Shown: positions 7,323 through 15,861, counted from the stretch's first letter. The stretch is 50,765 bases of DNA from an uncultured Eubacteriales bacterium (GCA_900553265.1 USDD01000004.1:1-50765); one strand, 5' to 3'. Notes: generated by a model not told the origin, from the sequence alone. Made by a program: numbers and translations.

Positions 7323-8504
7323 ATGAAGAAGATCGTTTCTCTGGTACTGGTTCTGGCCATGGCGCTGATTTGCTCCGCGGCGTTCGCCGAGGGCGGCATT
7401 CCCGCCGATCAGATCAAGGTTGGCTACATCTACATTGGCGATGAGAACGAGGGTTACACCGCCGCGCACTACGAGGGCGCGAAGGAAATGATGGCTGAGC
7501 TGGGTCTGTCCGAGGATCAGGTCATCATCAAGTGGAACATCCCTGAGACCGAGGAAGCCTACGATGCGGCCGTAGACCTTGCCGAAGCGGGCTGCAATAT
7601 CATCTTCGCCAACTCCTTCAGCTTTGAGTCCTATGTGATTCAGGCTGCGAGCGAGTATCCGGACGTTCAGTTCTGCCATGCCACCGGCTTCCAGGCGGCT
7701 TCCTGCGGCCTGTCCAATATGCACAACTACTTCACCTCCATCTACGAGGCGCGCTACGTCTCCGGCGTTGTGGCCGGCCTGAAGCTCAACGCGATGATCG
7801 CCGACGGCACCATCACCGAGGATACCTGCAAGATCGGCTATGTGGGCGCGTTCCCCTATGCCGAGGTCATCTCCGGCTACACCTCCTTCTTCCTTGGCGT
7901 TCGCTCCGTGTGCCCGTCCGCGACCATGGACGTGAAGTTCACCAACAGCTGGGCCTCCTTCGATCTGGAGAAGGAAGCGGCTGAGGCGCTGGTTGCTCAG
8001 GGCTGCGTCCTGATCGCTCAGCACGCCGATACCACCGGCGCTCCCACGGCCTGCCAGGCGCTGGGCGTTCCCTGCGTCGGCTACAATGTCTCCATGAACG
8101 AGGTTGCTCCCGATTCCGCGCTGACCTCCTCCTCCAACAACTGGGGCATCTACAACACCTACGCGGTCAAGAGCGTCATCGACGGCACTCCCATCGACGT
8201 TGACTGGTGCCAGGGCCTTGCCCAGGGCGCGGTGCTCATCACCGAGCTGAATGAGAAGACCGTTGCCGAAGGCACTGCCGACAAGGTTGCCGAGGTTGAG
8301 GCGGCCATCATCGACGGCAGCACCCACGTATTCGACACCGCCACCTTCACCGTGGGCGGCGAGAAGCTGGAAGACCTGATCGCCAGCAACGCCGATTACG
8401 CGAAGTACGAAGCCTATGTCTCCGATGGTTACTTCCATGAGTCCGAGCTGGCCTCCGCGCCCGCGTTCGACATCGCCATCGACGGCATCACCATGCTGGG
8501 CTAA
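7323..8504 (+). CDS. BMP-family substrate-binding protein
   Basis: 393 aa with a Sec signal peptide (MKK, hydrophobic core, cleavage likely after AFA at residue 22). There is no proper lipobox, unlike most family members. The mature chain shows the basic-membrane-protein/PnrA pattern: QIKVGYIYIGDENEGYTAAHYEGAKEM, CNIIFANSFSFE and a periplasmic-binding fold of two lobes. Family members deliver nucleosides or related compounds to ABC importers. No permease or ATPase gene is adjacent, so it is an orphan here. TAGGAGG lies nine bases before the ATG. The 176 bp upstream contain only weak promoter-like matches (TTACAA-17-TAACTT). Confidence 0.85.
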   Translation: MKKIVSLVLVLAMALICSAAFAEGGIPADQIKVGYIYIGDENEGYTAAHYEGAKEMMAELGLSEDQVIIKWNIPETEEAYDAAVDLAEAGCNIIFANSFSFESYVIQAASEYPDVQFCHATGFQAASCGLSNMHNYFTSIYEARYVSGVVAGLKLNAMIADGTITEDTCKIGYVGAFPYAEVISGYTSFFLGVRSVCPSATMDVKFTNSWASFDLEKEAAEALVAQGCVLIAQHADTTGAPTACQALGVPCVGYNVSMNEVAPDSALTSSSNNWGIYNTYAVKSVIDGTPIDVDWCQGLAQGAVLITELNEKTVAEGTADKVAEVEAAIIDGSTHVFDTATFTVGGEKLEDLIASNADYAKYEAYVSDGYFHESELASAPAFDIAIDGITMLG

Positions 8505-8520
8505 TTTGAACAAATCCTGT

Positions 8521-8552
8521 GAGAAGCGGCGGATTTCTGCCGCTTCTCTTTT
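8521..8552 (+). terminator. terminator of the BMP-family gene
   Basis: GAGAAGCGGC and GCCGCTTCTC form a stem around an ATTTCT loop, followed by TTTT. Confidence 0.85.
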
Positions 8553-8562
8553 GTCGTCGGTG

Positions 8563-8599
8563 CAAAAGGGAGCGGGTTCTCCGTGGGGAGAACCCGCTC
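8563..8599 (-). terminator. terminator of the GH28-like gene
   Basis: A perfect 13-bp stem GAGCGGGTTCTCC (8570-8582) / GGAGAACCCGCTC (8587-8599). On the minus strand it is followed by CCTTTTGC. Confidence 0.75.
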
Positions 8600-8614
8600 T
8601 GCTGCCGTCTAAAA

Positions 8615-10132
8615 TTACTTCACCGTCACGTCGCTGAAATCGCCGAGCTGGAGGAACAGATCGCCGCGGGACAGGCGGCGGCCGTCGCGGACGAAATTTT
8701 CCAGCACAATATTGCGGTTGCAGTGCTCCGGATGGTTGCCGCCGGGCTCGCAGACGGCGTTCTGGCCGTCAAAGCCGCAGCGCGGCGCGGGCATGTCCTC
8801 CGGAGCGTAGATGGTGATGTTCTCATAGCGCACGTTGCTCGTGCTGCCGAGAATGTGGTCGTTGGAGAACGGGCCGTCGTAGACGGGGGAGAGGATGAGC
8901 CACGGTTCGCCATGGACGGCCTGACCGTCGAAGGAGCGGCGCATGTCGCTCTGATAGACGGGCAGCAGGTCGTACCGGCTGTACTCGCAGCGGATATCGC
9001 GCAGCACCATGTCGTGCACGTGGGCGCGGTCGGAATTGTGGGTGCGCATGTAGGCGAGGCTGGCGTGGATCACGTCGCAGTTTTCCCACATGATGTCATA
9101 GTATTCGTCCGCGCAGGTCTCCGCGCCCACCTCCAGCGCCGAGCCCCAGTCGCACCATACGGTGCAGCCGGACACGACGATATGGTGCAGGTTCTCGCGA
9201 TCCCAGCCCTTGATGCCCTTGAGCACGATGCAGTCGTCGAAATTGCGCAGAAAGCAGTCGGCGATGCGCACATAGCGGCTGTTGAACAGATCGACGCCGT
9301 CGCTGTTGTAGCGCCACATGCCGATGGTTTTGACGCGCTCGCAGTTCACGCGCTCGCAGTCGGCGAGGATGAAGGCGAAGGTGGCGCTGTCCCGTGCGAT
9401 TACGCCGGCGATCTCCGAATCCTGACAGGAATAGAAGTGCACGCAGCCGTGGAGCACGTTTTCTTCCCTCAGATGGGCGCGCAGCGTCGCTTCGTCGCGC
9501 AGGTCGAGATCCTTTCCCACGCCCCAGGTGATGAGTGACGTGGTGTTGTCGCGCACCTCACGGCTGCCGTCGATCACGCCGTAGCCCACCACGCGGACGT
9601 TCTTTTTGTGAATGGCCGTCACCGAGCCGTAGAGCACCGCGCCGCCGTCCACGAACAGCGTCTCGCCGTTCGAAAGCTCCAGATCTCCCACCTCGTGGAT
9701 GCCCGGGCCGAAGTAGCGCACGCCGGGCGCGGATTTGTCCGTCACGCCGAAATCGCAGACCGGATTGGCGAAGATGTGCAGCGCATTGTGCCAGCCGTCC
9801 AGCTCCACGGTGTAGCTGCCGCACTGGGTGAGCGTAAATTCGATTTCACGGCCATGCACGCGCGCCTGAACGCCCTTGGACAGCGGACGGATGGACAGAT
9901 CGTCGAAATCGCGGCTGGCGACGAGACGCACCGTCACCGGCTCGCTCATCTCGAAGCTCAGGAACGACGCAACCTCGGACTGATCCATCGGGCGCTGATG
10001 TCCCGGCCAGACGGTGTTGTAGGGCATGGCGGACACGCGGCAGAACCACGGCAGCGTTTTTTCGCCGTTGAGCGTCACGGAAAAATCCGAGACGGTGATT
10101 TCGGCTTTGGGCGGATGGTGAATTTTCAGCAT
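8615..10132 (-). CDS. GH28-like glycoside hydrolase (pectate/polygalacturonase fold)
   Basis: 505 aa, no signal peptide, so likely cytoplasmic. The N-terminal third is a beta-sandwich-like region; the rest is a right-handed beta-helix with repeated short strands. GH28 catalytic motifs are visible: NSDGVDLFNS (NTD equivalent), FDDCIVLKG (the DD pair) and HHIVVSGCTVW, followed by WGSALEVGAE in place of the usual GHG. The intracellular location suggests action on imported oligosaccharides. The ATG at 10132 has GAGG eight bases upstream; an upstream in-frame ATG without a site is rejected. It has its own promoter and terminator. Confidence 0.85.
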   Translation of the reverse strand: MLKIHHPPKAEITVSDFSVTLNGEKTLPWFCRVSAMPYNTVWPGHQRPMDQSEVASFLSFEMSEPVTVRLVASRDFDDLSIRPLSKGVQARVHGREIEFTLTQCGSYTVELDGWHNALHIFANPVCDFGVTDKSAPGVRYFGPGIHEVGDLELSNGETLFVDGGAVLYGSVTAIHKKNVRVVGYGVIDGSREVRDNTTSLITWGVGKDLDLRDEATLRAHLREENVLHGCVHFYSCQDSEIAGVIARDSATFAFILADCERVNCERVKTIGMWRYNSDGVDLFNSRYVRIADCFLRNFDDCIVLKGIKGWDRENLHHIVVSGCTVWCDWGSALEVGAETCADEYYDIMWENCDVIHASLAYMRTHNSDRAHVHDMVLRDIRCEYSRYDLLPVYQSDMRRSFDGQAVHGEPWLILSPVYDGPFSNDHILGSTSNVRYENITIYAPEDMPAPRCGFDGQNAVCEPGGNHPEHCNRNIVLENFVRDGRRLSRGDLFLQLGDFSDVTVK

Positions 10133-10211
10133 GGCGTTTTCCTCATCTTTCAAGTGGAATACTTCGGTCGAACAGGCGCGGCATTCGGACAGCCGCGTGC
10201 TTATGCGTTTC

Positions 10212-10240
10212 ATTATATCGGCTGGAAAAATGATTGTCAA
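10212..10240 (-). promoter_or_regulatory. promoter of the GH28-like gene
   Basis: On the minus strand: TTGACA (10240-10235), 17-bp spacer, TATAAT (10217-10212), a perfect sigma-A consensus 80 bp before the start codon. Confidence 0.85.
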
Positions 10241-10251
10241 TCGGAAAAATG

Positions 10252-10287
10252 CTCAAAGAAAGCGGAAGCCGCGAAACGGCGGCTTCC
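10252..10287 (-). terminator. terminator of pyrG
   Basis: GGAAGCCGC (10264-10272) pairs with GCGGCTTCC (10279-10287). On the minus strand this is followed by GCTTTCTTTG. It lies between pyrG and the promoter of the GH28-like gene. Confidence 0.75.
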
Positions 10288-10366
10288 GAAATGGAAACGG
10301 GGATTATTGAAACGGCCTTGCAGAGCGCTTCCATCTGCCCGCTGAGCGCCTGAAAACCGGCTGGGA

Positions 10367-11974
10367 TTACTTGCCCTTGTACTCGATGGCCGCGCCGACG
10401 AGGCCGGCAAACAGCGGATGCGGACGATTGGGGCGGGATTTGAACTCGGGATGGTACTGGCAGGCGACGAACCACGGATGGTTCTTCAGCTCTACCACCT
10501 CCACCAGATCGCGCTCGGGATTCACGCCGGCGACGGCCATGCCCGCGGCCTCCAGACGACCGCGATAGTCGTTGTTCAGCTCGAAACGATGGCGATGGCG
10601 CTCGACGACGTCCTGACGGCCGTACAGCGCGCGGGCCTTCGTGCCCTCGGTCAGGCGGCAGTCGTAAGCGCCCAGACGCATGGTTCCGCCGGTCTGAATC
10701 TTGCCCTGCTGGTCATCCATCAGATGGATGATGGGGTCGGGCGTGTCGGGGTTGAACTCGGTGGAATCGGCCTGGGACAGGCCCAGCACGCTGCGGGCGA
10801 AGTCGATGACCGCGATCTGCATGCCCAGACAGATGCCGAGATAGGGAACGCCGTGCTCGCGGGCGTAGCGCGCCGCGCGCTCCTTGCCCTCGATGCCGCG
10901 GTTGCCGAAGCCGCCGGGCACGAGAATGCCCTGCACGTCGGAGAAGATTTCATCCAGATTCGCGCCGTTCTGAGTGAGGGTGTCGGCCTGAATCCACTTG
11001 ATGTGTACCCGCGCGCAATGGGCGATGCCGCCGTGCTGGAGCGCCTCGACGACGGACAGATACGCGTCGTGCAGCTCGATGTACTTGCCCACCAGCGCGA
11101 TGGTGACCTCGCGCTGCGGATTCTGGAAGCGGTTCACCAGCTCCGTCCAGTCGCGCAGATCGGGCGTGCGCTGGGGCAGGCGCAGCGCCTCGCAGACCTT
11201 GTCGGCGAAGCCCTCGCCCTCGAGCATCAGCGGCACCTGATACAGCGACTGCGCGTCGAGGTTCTGGATGATGTACTTGGCGGGAACGTTGCAGAAGCGG
11301 GCGAGCTTTTCGCGCATGTCCTGGGGAACGGGATAATCGCTGCGGCAGACGAGCATGCCGGGCTGGATGCCCATGGACTGGAGCTGCTTGACCGAATGCT
11401 GAGTGGGCTTGGTTTTGAGCTCCTGACTGCTCTTCAGATAGGGAATGAGGGTGACGTGGATGAACAGCACGTCGTCCCGGTCGACCTCCCACTGGAACTG
11501 GCGGATGGCCTCGATGAAGGGCTGCCCCTCGATGTCGCCGATGGTGCCGCCGATTTCGGTGATGACCACGTCGGCGGTCTCGCCTACGCGGCGGAGCTTT
11601 TCCTTGATTTCGTCGGTGATGTGGGGGATGATCTGAACCGTGCCGCCGTTGTAGCCGCCGGCGCGCTCGCGGTTCAGCACAGAATAGTAGATCTGGCCGG
11701 AGGTGACGGAGCTGTAGCGGGTGAGGTTTTCGTCGATGAAGCGTTCGTAATGTCCAAGGTCGAGGTCGGTTTCCATGCCGTCCTCGGTGACGAACACCTC
11801 GCCGTGCTGGTAGGGGTTCATCGTTCCGGGATCGACGTTCAGATAGGGATCGAATTTCTGGAGGGTGACCGAGTAGCCGCGCGCCTTGAGCAGTCTGCCC
11901 AGCGACGCCGCTGTGATGCCCTTGCCCAGCGACGACGCGACGCCGCCGGTGACAAAAATGTATTTGGTGCTCAT
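10367..11974 (-). CDS. pyrG: CTP synthase
   Basis: 535 aa, full length. It makes CTP from UTP, ATP and glutamine. The amidoligase domain begins KYIFVTGGVASSLGKGITAASLGRLLKARG, followed by the family stretches DPGTMNPYQHGEVFVTEDG and DVVITEIGGTIGDIEG. The C-terminal class-I glutaminase holds the nucleophile Cys in YLGICLGMQ and the His/Glu pair near ACQYHPEFKSRP. GGGAGG lies before the ATG at 11974. It is monocistronic with its own promoter. No GGG-run at the transcript start was seen, so the CTP-sensing reiterative attenuation of Bacillus pyrG is not evident. Confidence 0.98.
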   Translation of the reverse strand: MSTKYIFVTGGVASSLGKGITAASLGRLLKARGYSVTLQKFDPYLNVDPGTMNPYQHGEVFVTEDGMETDLDLGHYERFIDENLTRYSSVTSGQIYYSVLNRERAGGYNGGTVQIIPHITDEIKEKLRRVGETADVVITEIGGTIGDIEGQPFIEAIRQFQWEVDRDDVLFIHVTLIPYLKSSQELKTKPTQHSVKQLQSMGIQPGMLVCRSDYPVPQDMREKLARFCNVPAKYIIQNLDAQSLYQVPLMLEGEGFADKVCEALRLPQRTPDLRDWTELVNRFQNPQREVTIALVGKYIELHDAYLSVVEALQHGGIAHCARVHIKWIQADTLTQNGANLDEIFSDVQGILVPGGFGNRGIEGKERAARYAREHGVPYLGICLGMQIAVIDFARSVLGLSQADSTEFNPDTPDPIIHLMDDQQGKIQTGGTMRLGAYDCRLTEGTKARALYGRQDVVERHRHRFELNNDYRGRLEAAGMAVAGVNPERDLVEVVELKNHPWFVACQYHPEFKSRPNRPHPLFAGLVGAAIEYKGK

Positions 11975-12026
11975 AGTACCTCAACCTCCCGTGACCGATT
12001 CGCGCTCAAAAACAAATTCGCTCGAA

Positions 12027-12055
12027 ATTTTACTCTGCAAAGCTGCAAATGTCAA
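12027..12055 (-). promoter_or_regulatory. promoter of pyrG
   Basis: On the minus strand: TTGACA (12055-12050), 17-bp spacer, TAAAAT (12032-12027), 52 bp upstream of the pyrG ATG. Confidence 0.8.
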
Positions 12056-12119
12056 GGGATTCACCCTTTAATTTTCTGTAATTCTGCAACTTTTTTCGAA
12101 ATTGGTCGCAAATCTTAAT

Positions 12120-12148
12120 TTGACAAACGGCGGCGCGATGCGTATAAT
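12120..12148 (+). promoter_or_regulatory. consensus sigma-A promoter of glnA
   Basis: TTGACA (12120-12125), 17-bp spacer, TATAAT (12143-12148). The expected transcription start is about 12155, which puts the hairpin at 12161-12206 at the very beginning of the mRNA. Confidence 0.88.
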
Positions 12149-12160
12149 AACCGCATTGGA

Positions 12161-12214
12161 AAGAGCGAGGGTGCTTCTCCGAAGGAATCGGAGACCTCTC
12201 GCTCTTCTCGTTTT
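12161..12214 (+). promoter_or_regulatory. glnA leader hairpin, possible attenuator/ANTAR target
   Basis: AAGAGCGAG (12161-12169) pairs with CTCGCTCTT (12198-12206). Nested inside is TCTCCG (12176-12181) with CGGAGA (12189-12194) around the loop AAGGAAT, which has A at position 1 and G at position 4. A short pyrimidine tract TCTCGTTTT follows, so the whole resembles an intrinsic terminator placed before the ribosome site. An ANTAR-domain gene follows glnA. ANTAR proteins bind paired hairpins with A1/G4 hexaloops; only one such loop, of seven bases, is clear here. Confidence 0.5.
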
Positions 12215-12233
12215 ATAAAAGGAGGATACGGCA

Positions 12234-13565
12234 ATGAGCAGATACTCGAAGGAAGACATCATCCGCATGGTTCATGAACAGGACGTGGAATTCATCCGCA
12301 TGCAGTTCACCGATATTTTCGGACAGCTGAAGAATGTGGCCATCACCGCTTCTCAGATTGAAAAGGCTGTGGACAACCAGATCATGATCGACGGCAGCTC
12401 CATCGAAGGCTTTGTCCGCATTGAGGAATCCGACCAGTATCTGCGCCCCGATCTGGACAGCTTCGCCATCCTGCCCTGGCGCCCGCAGCACGGCAGGGTC
12501 GCGCGCCTGATCTGCGACGTGTACAACCCCGACGGCACGCCGTTCATCGGCGATCCCCGCGGCGCGCTCAAGCGCGTGCTGAAGAAGGCGGCGGACATGG
12601 GCTATTCCTTCAACGTCGGCCCGGAGCTGGAGTTCTTCCTCTTTGAGACCGACGAGCAGGGCAAGCCCACCACCCGCACCGGCGACGAGGCCGGCTACTT
12701 CGACCTCGGCCCCCTCGACCATGGCGAGAGCACCCGCCGCGAAATCTGCATGGCGCTGGAGGCCATGGGCTTTGAAATCGAGGCTTCCCATCACGAGGTG
12801 GCCGCGGGTCAGCACGAGATCGACTTCAAATACGCCGACGCACTGACCACCGCCGACCGCATCATGACCTTCAAGCTGGCGGTCAAGTCCATCTCTCAGA
12901 AGAACGGCCTGCACGCCACGTTTATGCCCAAGCCCGTGTTCGGCATCAACGGCTCCGGCATGCACACCAACATGTCCCTGTTCAAGGACGGCAAGAACGT
13001 GTTCTTCGACGAGAGCGATCCGCGCAAGCTGTCCGAGATTGCCTACAGTTTTATCGCCGGCATTCTGGCCCACGTCAAGGGCATGGCGGCCATCACCAAT
13101 CCGCTGGTCAACTCCTACAAGCGCCTGGTTCCGGGCTATGAAGCGCCCTGCTATCTGGCATGGTCGGCCTCGAACCGCTCCGCGCTGATCCGCATTCCCG
13201 CCGCGCGCGGACAGGCCACCCGCGTGGAGCTGCGCTGCCCCGACCCGGCGTGCAACCCCTATCTGACGCTGGCCGTCTGCCTGGCCGCCGGTCTGGACGG
13301 CATCGAGAAGGGCATGACCCCGCCCGAGGAGACCACCGAGAACATCTTTGCCATGGACGCGGAGACCCGCGCAGCCAAGGGCATCGACAGCCTGCCGGGC
13401 TCTCTGAGCGAGAGCGTGGACGCGATGGAGAAGGACGCCGTCGTCGCCGAGGCGCTGGGCAGGCACATCTTCGACTACTACACCGCCGGCAAGCGCCGCG
13501 AGTGGGATGACTATCGCACCGCGGTCAGCGACTGGGAGATCGCGAAGTACATCATCACCTATTAA
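12234..13565 (+). CDS. glnA: glutamine synthetase, type I
   Basis: 443 aa, the length of the GSI-alpha class found in Firmicutes. It forms glutamine from glutamate and ammonia. Visible signatures: IDGSSIEGF near the N-terminus, EFFLF (metal-binding Glu), the NG-rich MPKPVFGINGSGMHTNMSLF, and the ATP/glutamate site NSYKRLVPGYEAPCYLAWS. The adenylylation insertion of GSI-beta enzymes is absent, as expected, so control is probably by transcription and feedback. GGAGG precedes the ATG. It is preceded by a strong promoter and a hairpin leader and followed 33 bp later by an ANTAR regulator. Confidence 0.97.
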   Translation: MSRYSKEDIIRMVHEQDVEFIRMQFTDIFGQLKNVAITASQIEKAVDNQIMIDGSSIEGFVRIEESDQYLRPDLDSFAILPWRPQHGRVARLICDVYNPDGTPFIGDPRGALKRVLKKAADMGYSFNVGPELEFFLFETDEQGKPTTRTGDEAGYFDLGPLDHGESTRREICMALEAMGFEIEASHHEVAAGQHEIDFKYADALTTADRIMTFKLAVKSISQKNGLHATFMPKPVFGINGSGMHTNMSLFKDGKNVFFDESDPRKLSEIAYSFIAGILAHVKGMAAITNPLVNSYKRLVPGYEAPCYLAWSASNRSALIRIPAARGQATRVELRCPDPACNPYLTLAVCLAAGLDGIEKGMTPPEETTENIFAMDAETRAAKGIDSLPGSLSESVDAMEKDAVVAEALGRHIFDYYTAGKRREWDDYRTAVSDWEIAKYIITY

Positions 13566-13598
13566 TGAAGCAAACCGCGTGCGAGGGAGGGAGCAGCC

Positions 13599-14129
13599 AT
13601 GAGTCGGATCCTGACGGCGTTCGCCCGCGAGGAGAGCCGCGAGGCCGTGAACACGATGCTGGAGCGCTGCGGCATGCCGCCCTATGTCTCCTTCCGCAGC
13701 GGCGCGGAGATCATTCGCGCCGTGCACAAGCTGGGCGGCGGCGTGGTGATCTGCGGCTACCGGCTGCTGGACATGACGGTCAGCGAGCTGGCTGAAAACC
13801 TCAGCGGTCAGGCCACGCTGCTCGTCATCGCCAAGGCCGCGCTGCTCAGCGGCGTGGAGGCGGAGAACGTTCGGGCATTGCCCGCGCCGCTGACCCGCGC
13901 GCAGCTGGCCGAGGCCGTGGAGGAGCGCATGCAGCGGGAGAACGCCCGTGTGCGCGCCTGTGTGCCCCAGCGCTCGCCCGAGGAGATTGCCGTGATCGCC
14001 CGCGCCAAGCAGCGGCTCGTGGACGAGGGCTGGACGGAGGCGCAGGCTCACGCGCTGCTTCAGAAAAAGAGCATGATCTCCCGCCGCTCCATGGCCGACG
14101 TGGCCCGGGAGCTGCTGGAGGAAGCGTAA
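13599..14129 (+). CDS. ANTAR-domain RNA-binding regulator
   Basis: 176 aa. The C-terminal ANTAR domain (about 120-172) is clear: IARAKQRLVDEGW, TEAQAHALLQKKSM and SRRSMADVAREL form the three-helix bundle that binds hairpin RNA. The N-terminal half resembles a receiver fold but lacks the acidic pocket and phospho-Asp (ICGYRLLDMTV stands where LLDxxMP would be), so it is a pseudo-receiver. GGGAGG precedes the ATG. Its place directly after glnA suggests it antiterminates the glnA leader according to nitrogen status; that is inference. A perfect inverted repeat follows the gene. Confidence 0.85.
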   Translation: MSRILTAFAREESREAVNTMLERCGMPPYVSFRSGAEIIRAVHKLGGGVVICGYRLLDMTVSELAENLSGQATLLVIAKAALLSGVEAENVRALPAPLTRAQLAEAVEERMQRENARVRACVPQRSPEEIAVIARAKQRLVDEGWTEAQAHALLQKKSMISRRSMADVARELLEEA

Positions 14130-14134
14130 ATATT

Positions 14135-14184
14135 GGCAGCGAAAATGCTCCGATTCCGCGTGGAATCGGAGCATTTTCGCTGCC
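14135..14184. terminator. bidirectional terminator, 23-bp perfect inverted repeat
   Basis: Arms 14135-14157 and 14162-14184 are exactly complementary over 23 bp around the loop GCGT. The inner GC-rich stem GCTCCGATTCC is flanked by an AAAAT/ATTTT pair, so each strand reads stem then T-rich tract. It serves the ANTAR gene on the plus strand and the LysR gene on the minus strand. Confidence 0.85.
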
Positions 14185-14190
14185 TGAGCG

Positions 14191-15102
14191 CTATTCCTCC
14201 TCGGCCTTTTCGGCAATGGGGGCGGACTGGAGAATGAAGTCCCGGAAGGCGGTCTGCTCAGGGGAGAGGTATTTCTTCTTGCTGACGAAGTAGAGATGGT
14301 GAGGCATGGTGCCCTCCAGCGGGAAGGACAGCAGCCGACCGCTGGCGACGAATTCGCCCACGGCGACCTCGGACAGCACCGAGATGCCCATGCCGTCGGC
14401 CACCAGCTGCTTAATGGTCTCCGTGTCGTCGATGGCCGTAACCACGCGCAGCTTCGTCTCCGGCAGGTTCTGCTTGACCCAGCGCAGAAACTCCAGCTGA
14501 AGCGCCGACGTGCTGCTGCGGGTAATCAGCGGCTCCTGACCGAACAGCTCCTTGGGAAAGCAGCCGTCGGGCAGCGAGCGGAAGCGCTCGGTGTTGGGAG
14601 TGATGACCACGAGGCTGGACGAGCTGTAGTGCCGCACGGCGTAGTCCGAATCCATGATCTTCATGTTGCAGAAGGCGAACTCAAACTCGCCGGCGCGCAG
14701 CTTGTTGTGGATTTCGGAGTTGTAGCAGACGGTGATGTTGAAGCTCGTCTCGGGATGCTCCCGGCGGAACTCGACGATCTTGCTGGTCAGATAGTAGCGG
14801 CTGGTGTAGGGCGTGGCTACGATGTTGATGGACTTTTCGTCCTGGTTGGCACGCGTCAGCGCAAACAGGCTGTCCCGGTTGAGCTTGAGCATCTGCTTGG
14901 CGTAATAATAGAAGGTCTTGCCGTCGGCGCTGAGTTCCATAGTGCGCGTGGTGCGGTTCAGCAGACGCGCGCCCAGTTCCGTCTCCAGATTTCGAATGTG
15001 AATGGTCACCATCGACTGGGACAGCTGCAGCCGCTCGGCCGCATTGGAAAAGCTGCCCTCGTCGACGACGGCCACAAAGGATTCCAACTGCTTGAAGTCC
15101 AT
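14191..15102 (-). CDS. LysR-family transcriptional regulator
   Basis: 303 aa. The N-terminal winged helix (about 1-60) shows LESFVAVVDEGSFSNAAERL, LSQSMVTIHIRNLE and LLNRTTRTMELSADG, the canonical LTTR pattern. The effector-binding domain begins near INIVATPYTS. ATG 15102 is preceded by AAGGAG at seven bases; an upstream in-frame ATG lacks a site. It ends with TAG. It is transcribed away from glnA and stands next to the acsB group, but it is separated from that group by a terminator, so its target is not obvious. Confidence 0.92.
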   Translation of the reverse strand: MDFKQLESFVAVVDEGSFSNAAERLQLSQSMVTIHIRNLETELGARLLNRTTRTMELSADGKTFYYYAKQMLKLNRDSLFALTRANQDEKSINIVATPYTSRYYLTSKIVEFRREHPETSFNITVCYNSEIHNKLRAGEFEFAFCNMKIMDSDYAVRHYSSSSLVVITPNTERFRSLPDGCFPKELFGQEPLITRSSTSALQLEFLRWVKQNLPETKLRVVTAIDDTETIKQLVADGMGISVLSEVAVGEFVASGRLLSFPLEGTMPHHLYFVSKKKYLSPEQTAFRDFILQSAPIAEKAEEE

Positions 15103-15137
15103 GAATGCGCTCCTTGATTGATGATGAATCTTCAATA

Positions 15138-15166
15138 ATTATAGGGGAAATATTGAAAAAAGTCAA
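15138..15166 (-). promoter_or_regulatory. promoter of the LysR gene
   Basis: On the minus strand: TTGACT (15166-15161), 17-bp spacer, TATAAT (15143-15138), 36 bp before the start codon. Confidence 0.8.
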
Positions 15167-15197
15167 TGGTTTTCCCGGAAAATCTGCTCAGAGGGAC

Positions 15198-15230
15198 AAA
15201 AAAAGGCAAGGACGCGTCGGCGTCCCTGCC
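15198..15230 (-). terminator. terminator of the acsB group
   Basis: GGCAAGGACGC (15205-15215) and GCGTCCCTGCC (15220-15230) form a stem with one mismatch. On the minus strand seven T residues follow. It separates the acsB group from the LysR gene. Confidence 0.85.
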
Positions 15231-15237
15231 ACAGAAG

Positions 15238-15861
15238 TCACATTTTTCGCTTGATATCCGAGATGACCACATCGCCCACCACCGTGCGATCCTCCGCCGA
15301 GAAGGAGACGGGGAAATTGGCGGAGAACAGAATCTGGGCGTTGGGCGGGAACTCGTCGTCGCCCTCCCAGACGATCAGGCGCACTTTGTAGTTGGGCAGC
15401 ACCTCCAGCTCGTAGGAAGCGTCGCCGAAGGTCAGCTTCTGCGCGTCGGACGCGTCCATGGCCTTGCAGAAGGCGGGCAGCCGCGTGCCGAAGGTGAATG
15501 CCGCGCGGGTCAGGCAGCGGCCGGTGAAGGGCTTCAGATAGACGTCGCCCCAGGGCATCTCCCGATAGGTCAGGAACTTCTCCGTTGCCGGCGCGGACTG
15601 CCCCTCCAGCAGAAAGCGGATCAGCAGCATCTGCGCGGGGAGGTTGCCCAGCGCGAACGCGCCCGGGTCATCCGAGCGGATGGCGAATTCCGGCCACGAG
15701 ATCGCGTAGTCCGCGTACAGCAGCCGAATCGCGAACTCGCCGCGCGCGGAATCGAACGCCACACCGCAGCGCGCCGCCGCCTCCTCGGGGTTCAGCGAGC
15801 GAAAAAGCCCGACGTAATGCTCAAAGGGAACCATTTCCTTGTTGTTTTCCACGACAGCCAT
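15238..15861 (-). CDS. DUF3786 domain protein
   Basis: 207 aa, probably soluble. The DUF3786 pattern is recognisable in YREMPWGDVYLKPFTGRC, AFTFGTRLPAFCKAM and the C-terminal VWEGDDEFPPNAQILFSANF. From memory, such proteins are often encoded near corrinoid or Wood-Ljungdahl genes; their biochemical role is not established. GAGGAG lies seven bases before the ATG at 15861. It is the last gene of a three-gene leftward group after acsB and a ferredoxin, 38 bp from the latter, so a role in ACS or one-carbon metabolism is the best inference. Confidence 0.8.
   Translation of the reverse strand: MAVVENNKEMVPFEHYVGLFRSLNPEEAAARCGVAFDSARGEFAIRLLYADYAISWPEFAIRSDDPGAFALGNLPAQMLLIRFLLEGQSAPATEKFLTYREMPWGDVYLKPFTGRCLTRAAFTFGTRLPAFCKAMDASDAQKLTFGDASYELEVLPNYKVRLIVWEGDDEFPPNAQILFSANFPVSFSAEDRTVVGDVVISDIKRKM

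Noticed and set aside
13808..14008. A possible small gene on the minus strand inside the ANTAR gene.
   Set aside because: It is fully contained in the ANTAR gene, lacks a ribosome site and shows no recognisable motif.
10418..14216. Very long open frames on the strand opposite pyrG and glnA (500-670 codons).
   Set aside because: They lie antisense to clear, fully conserved genes, show composition typical of GC-rich shadow frames (His, Arg, Ala, Gly, Val repeats) and have no domain motifs.
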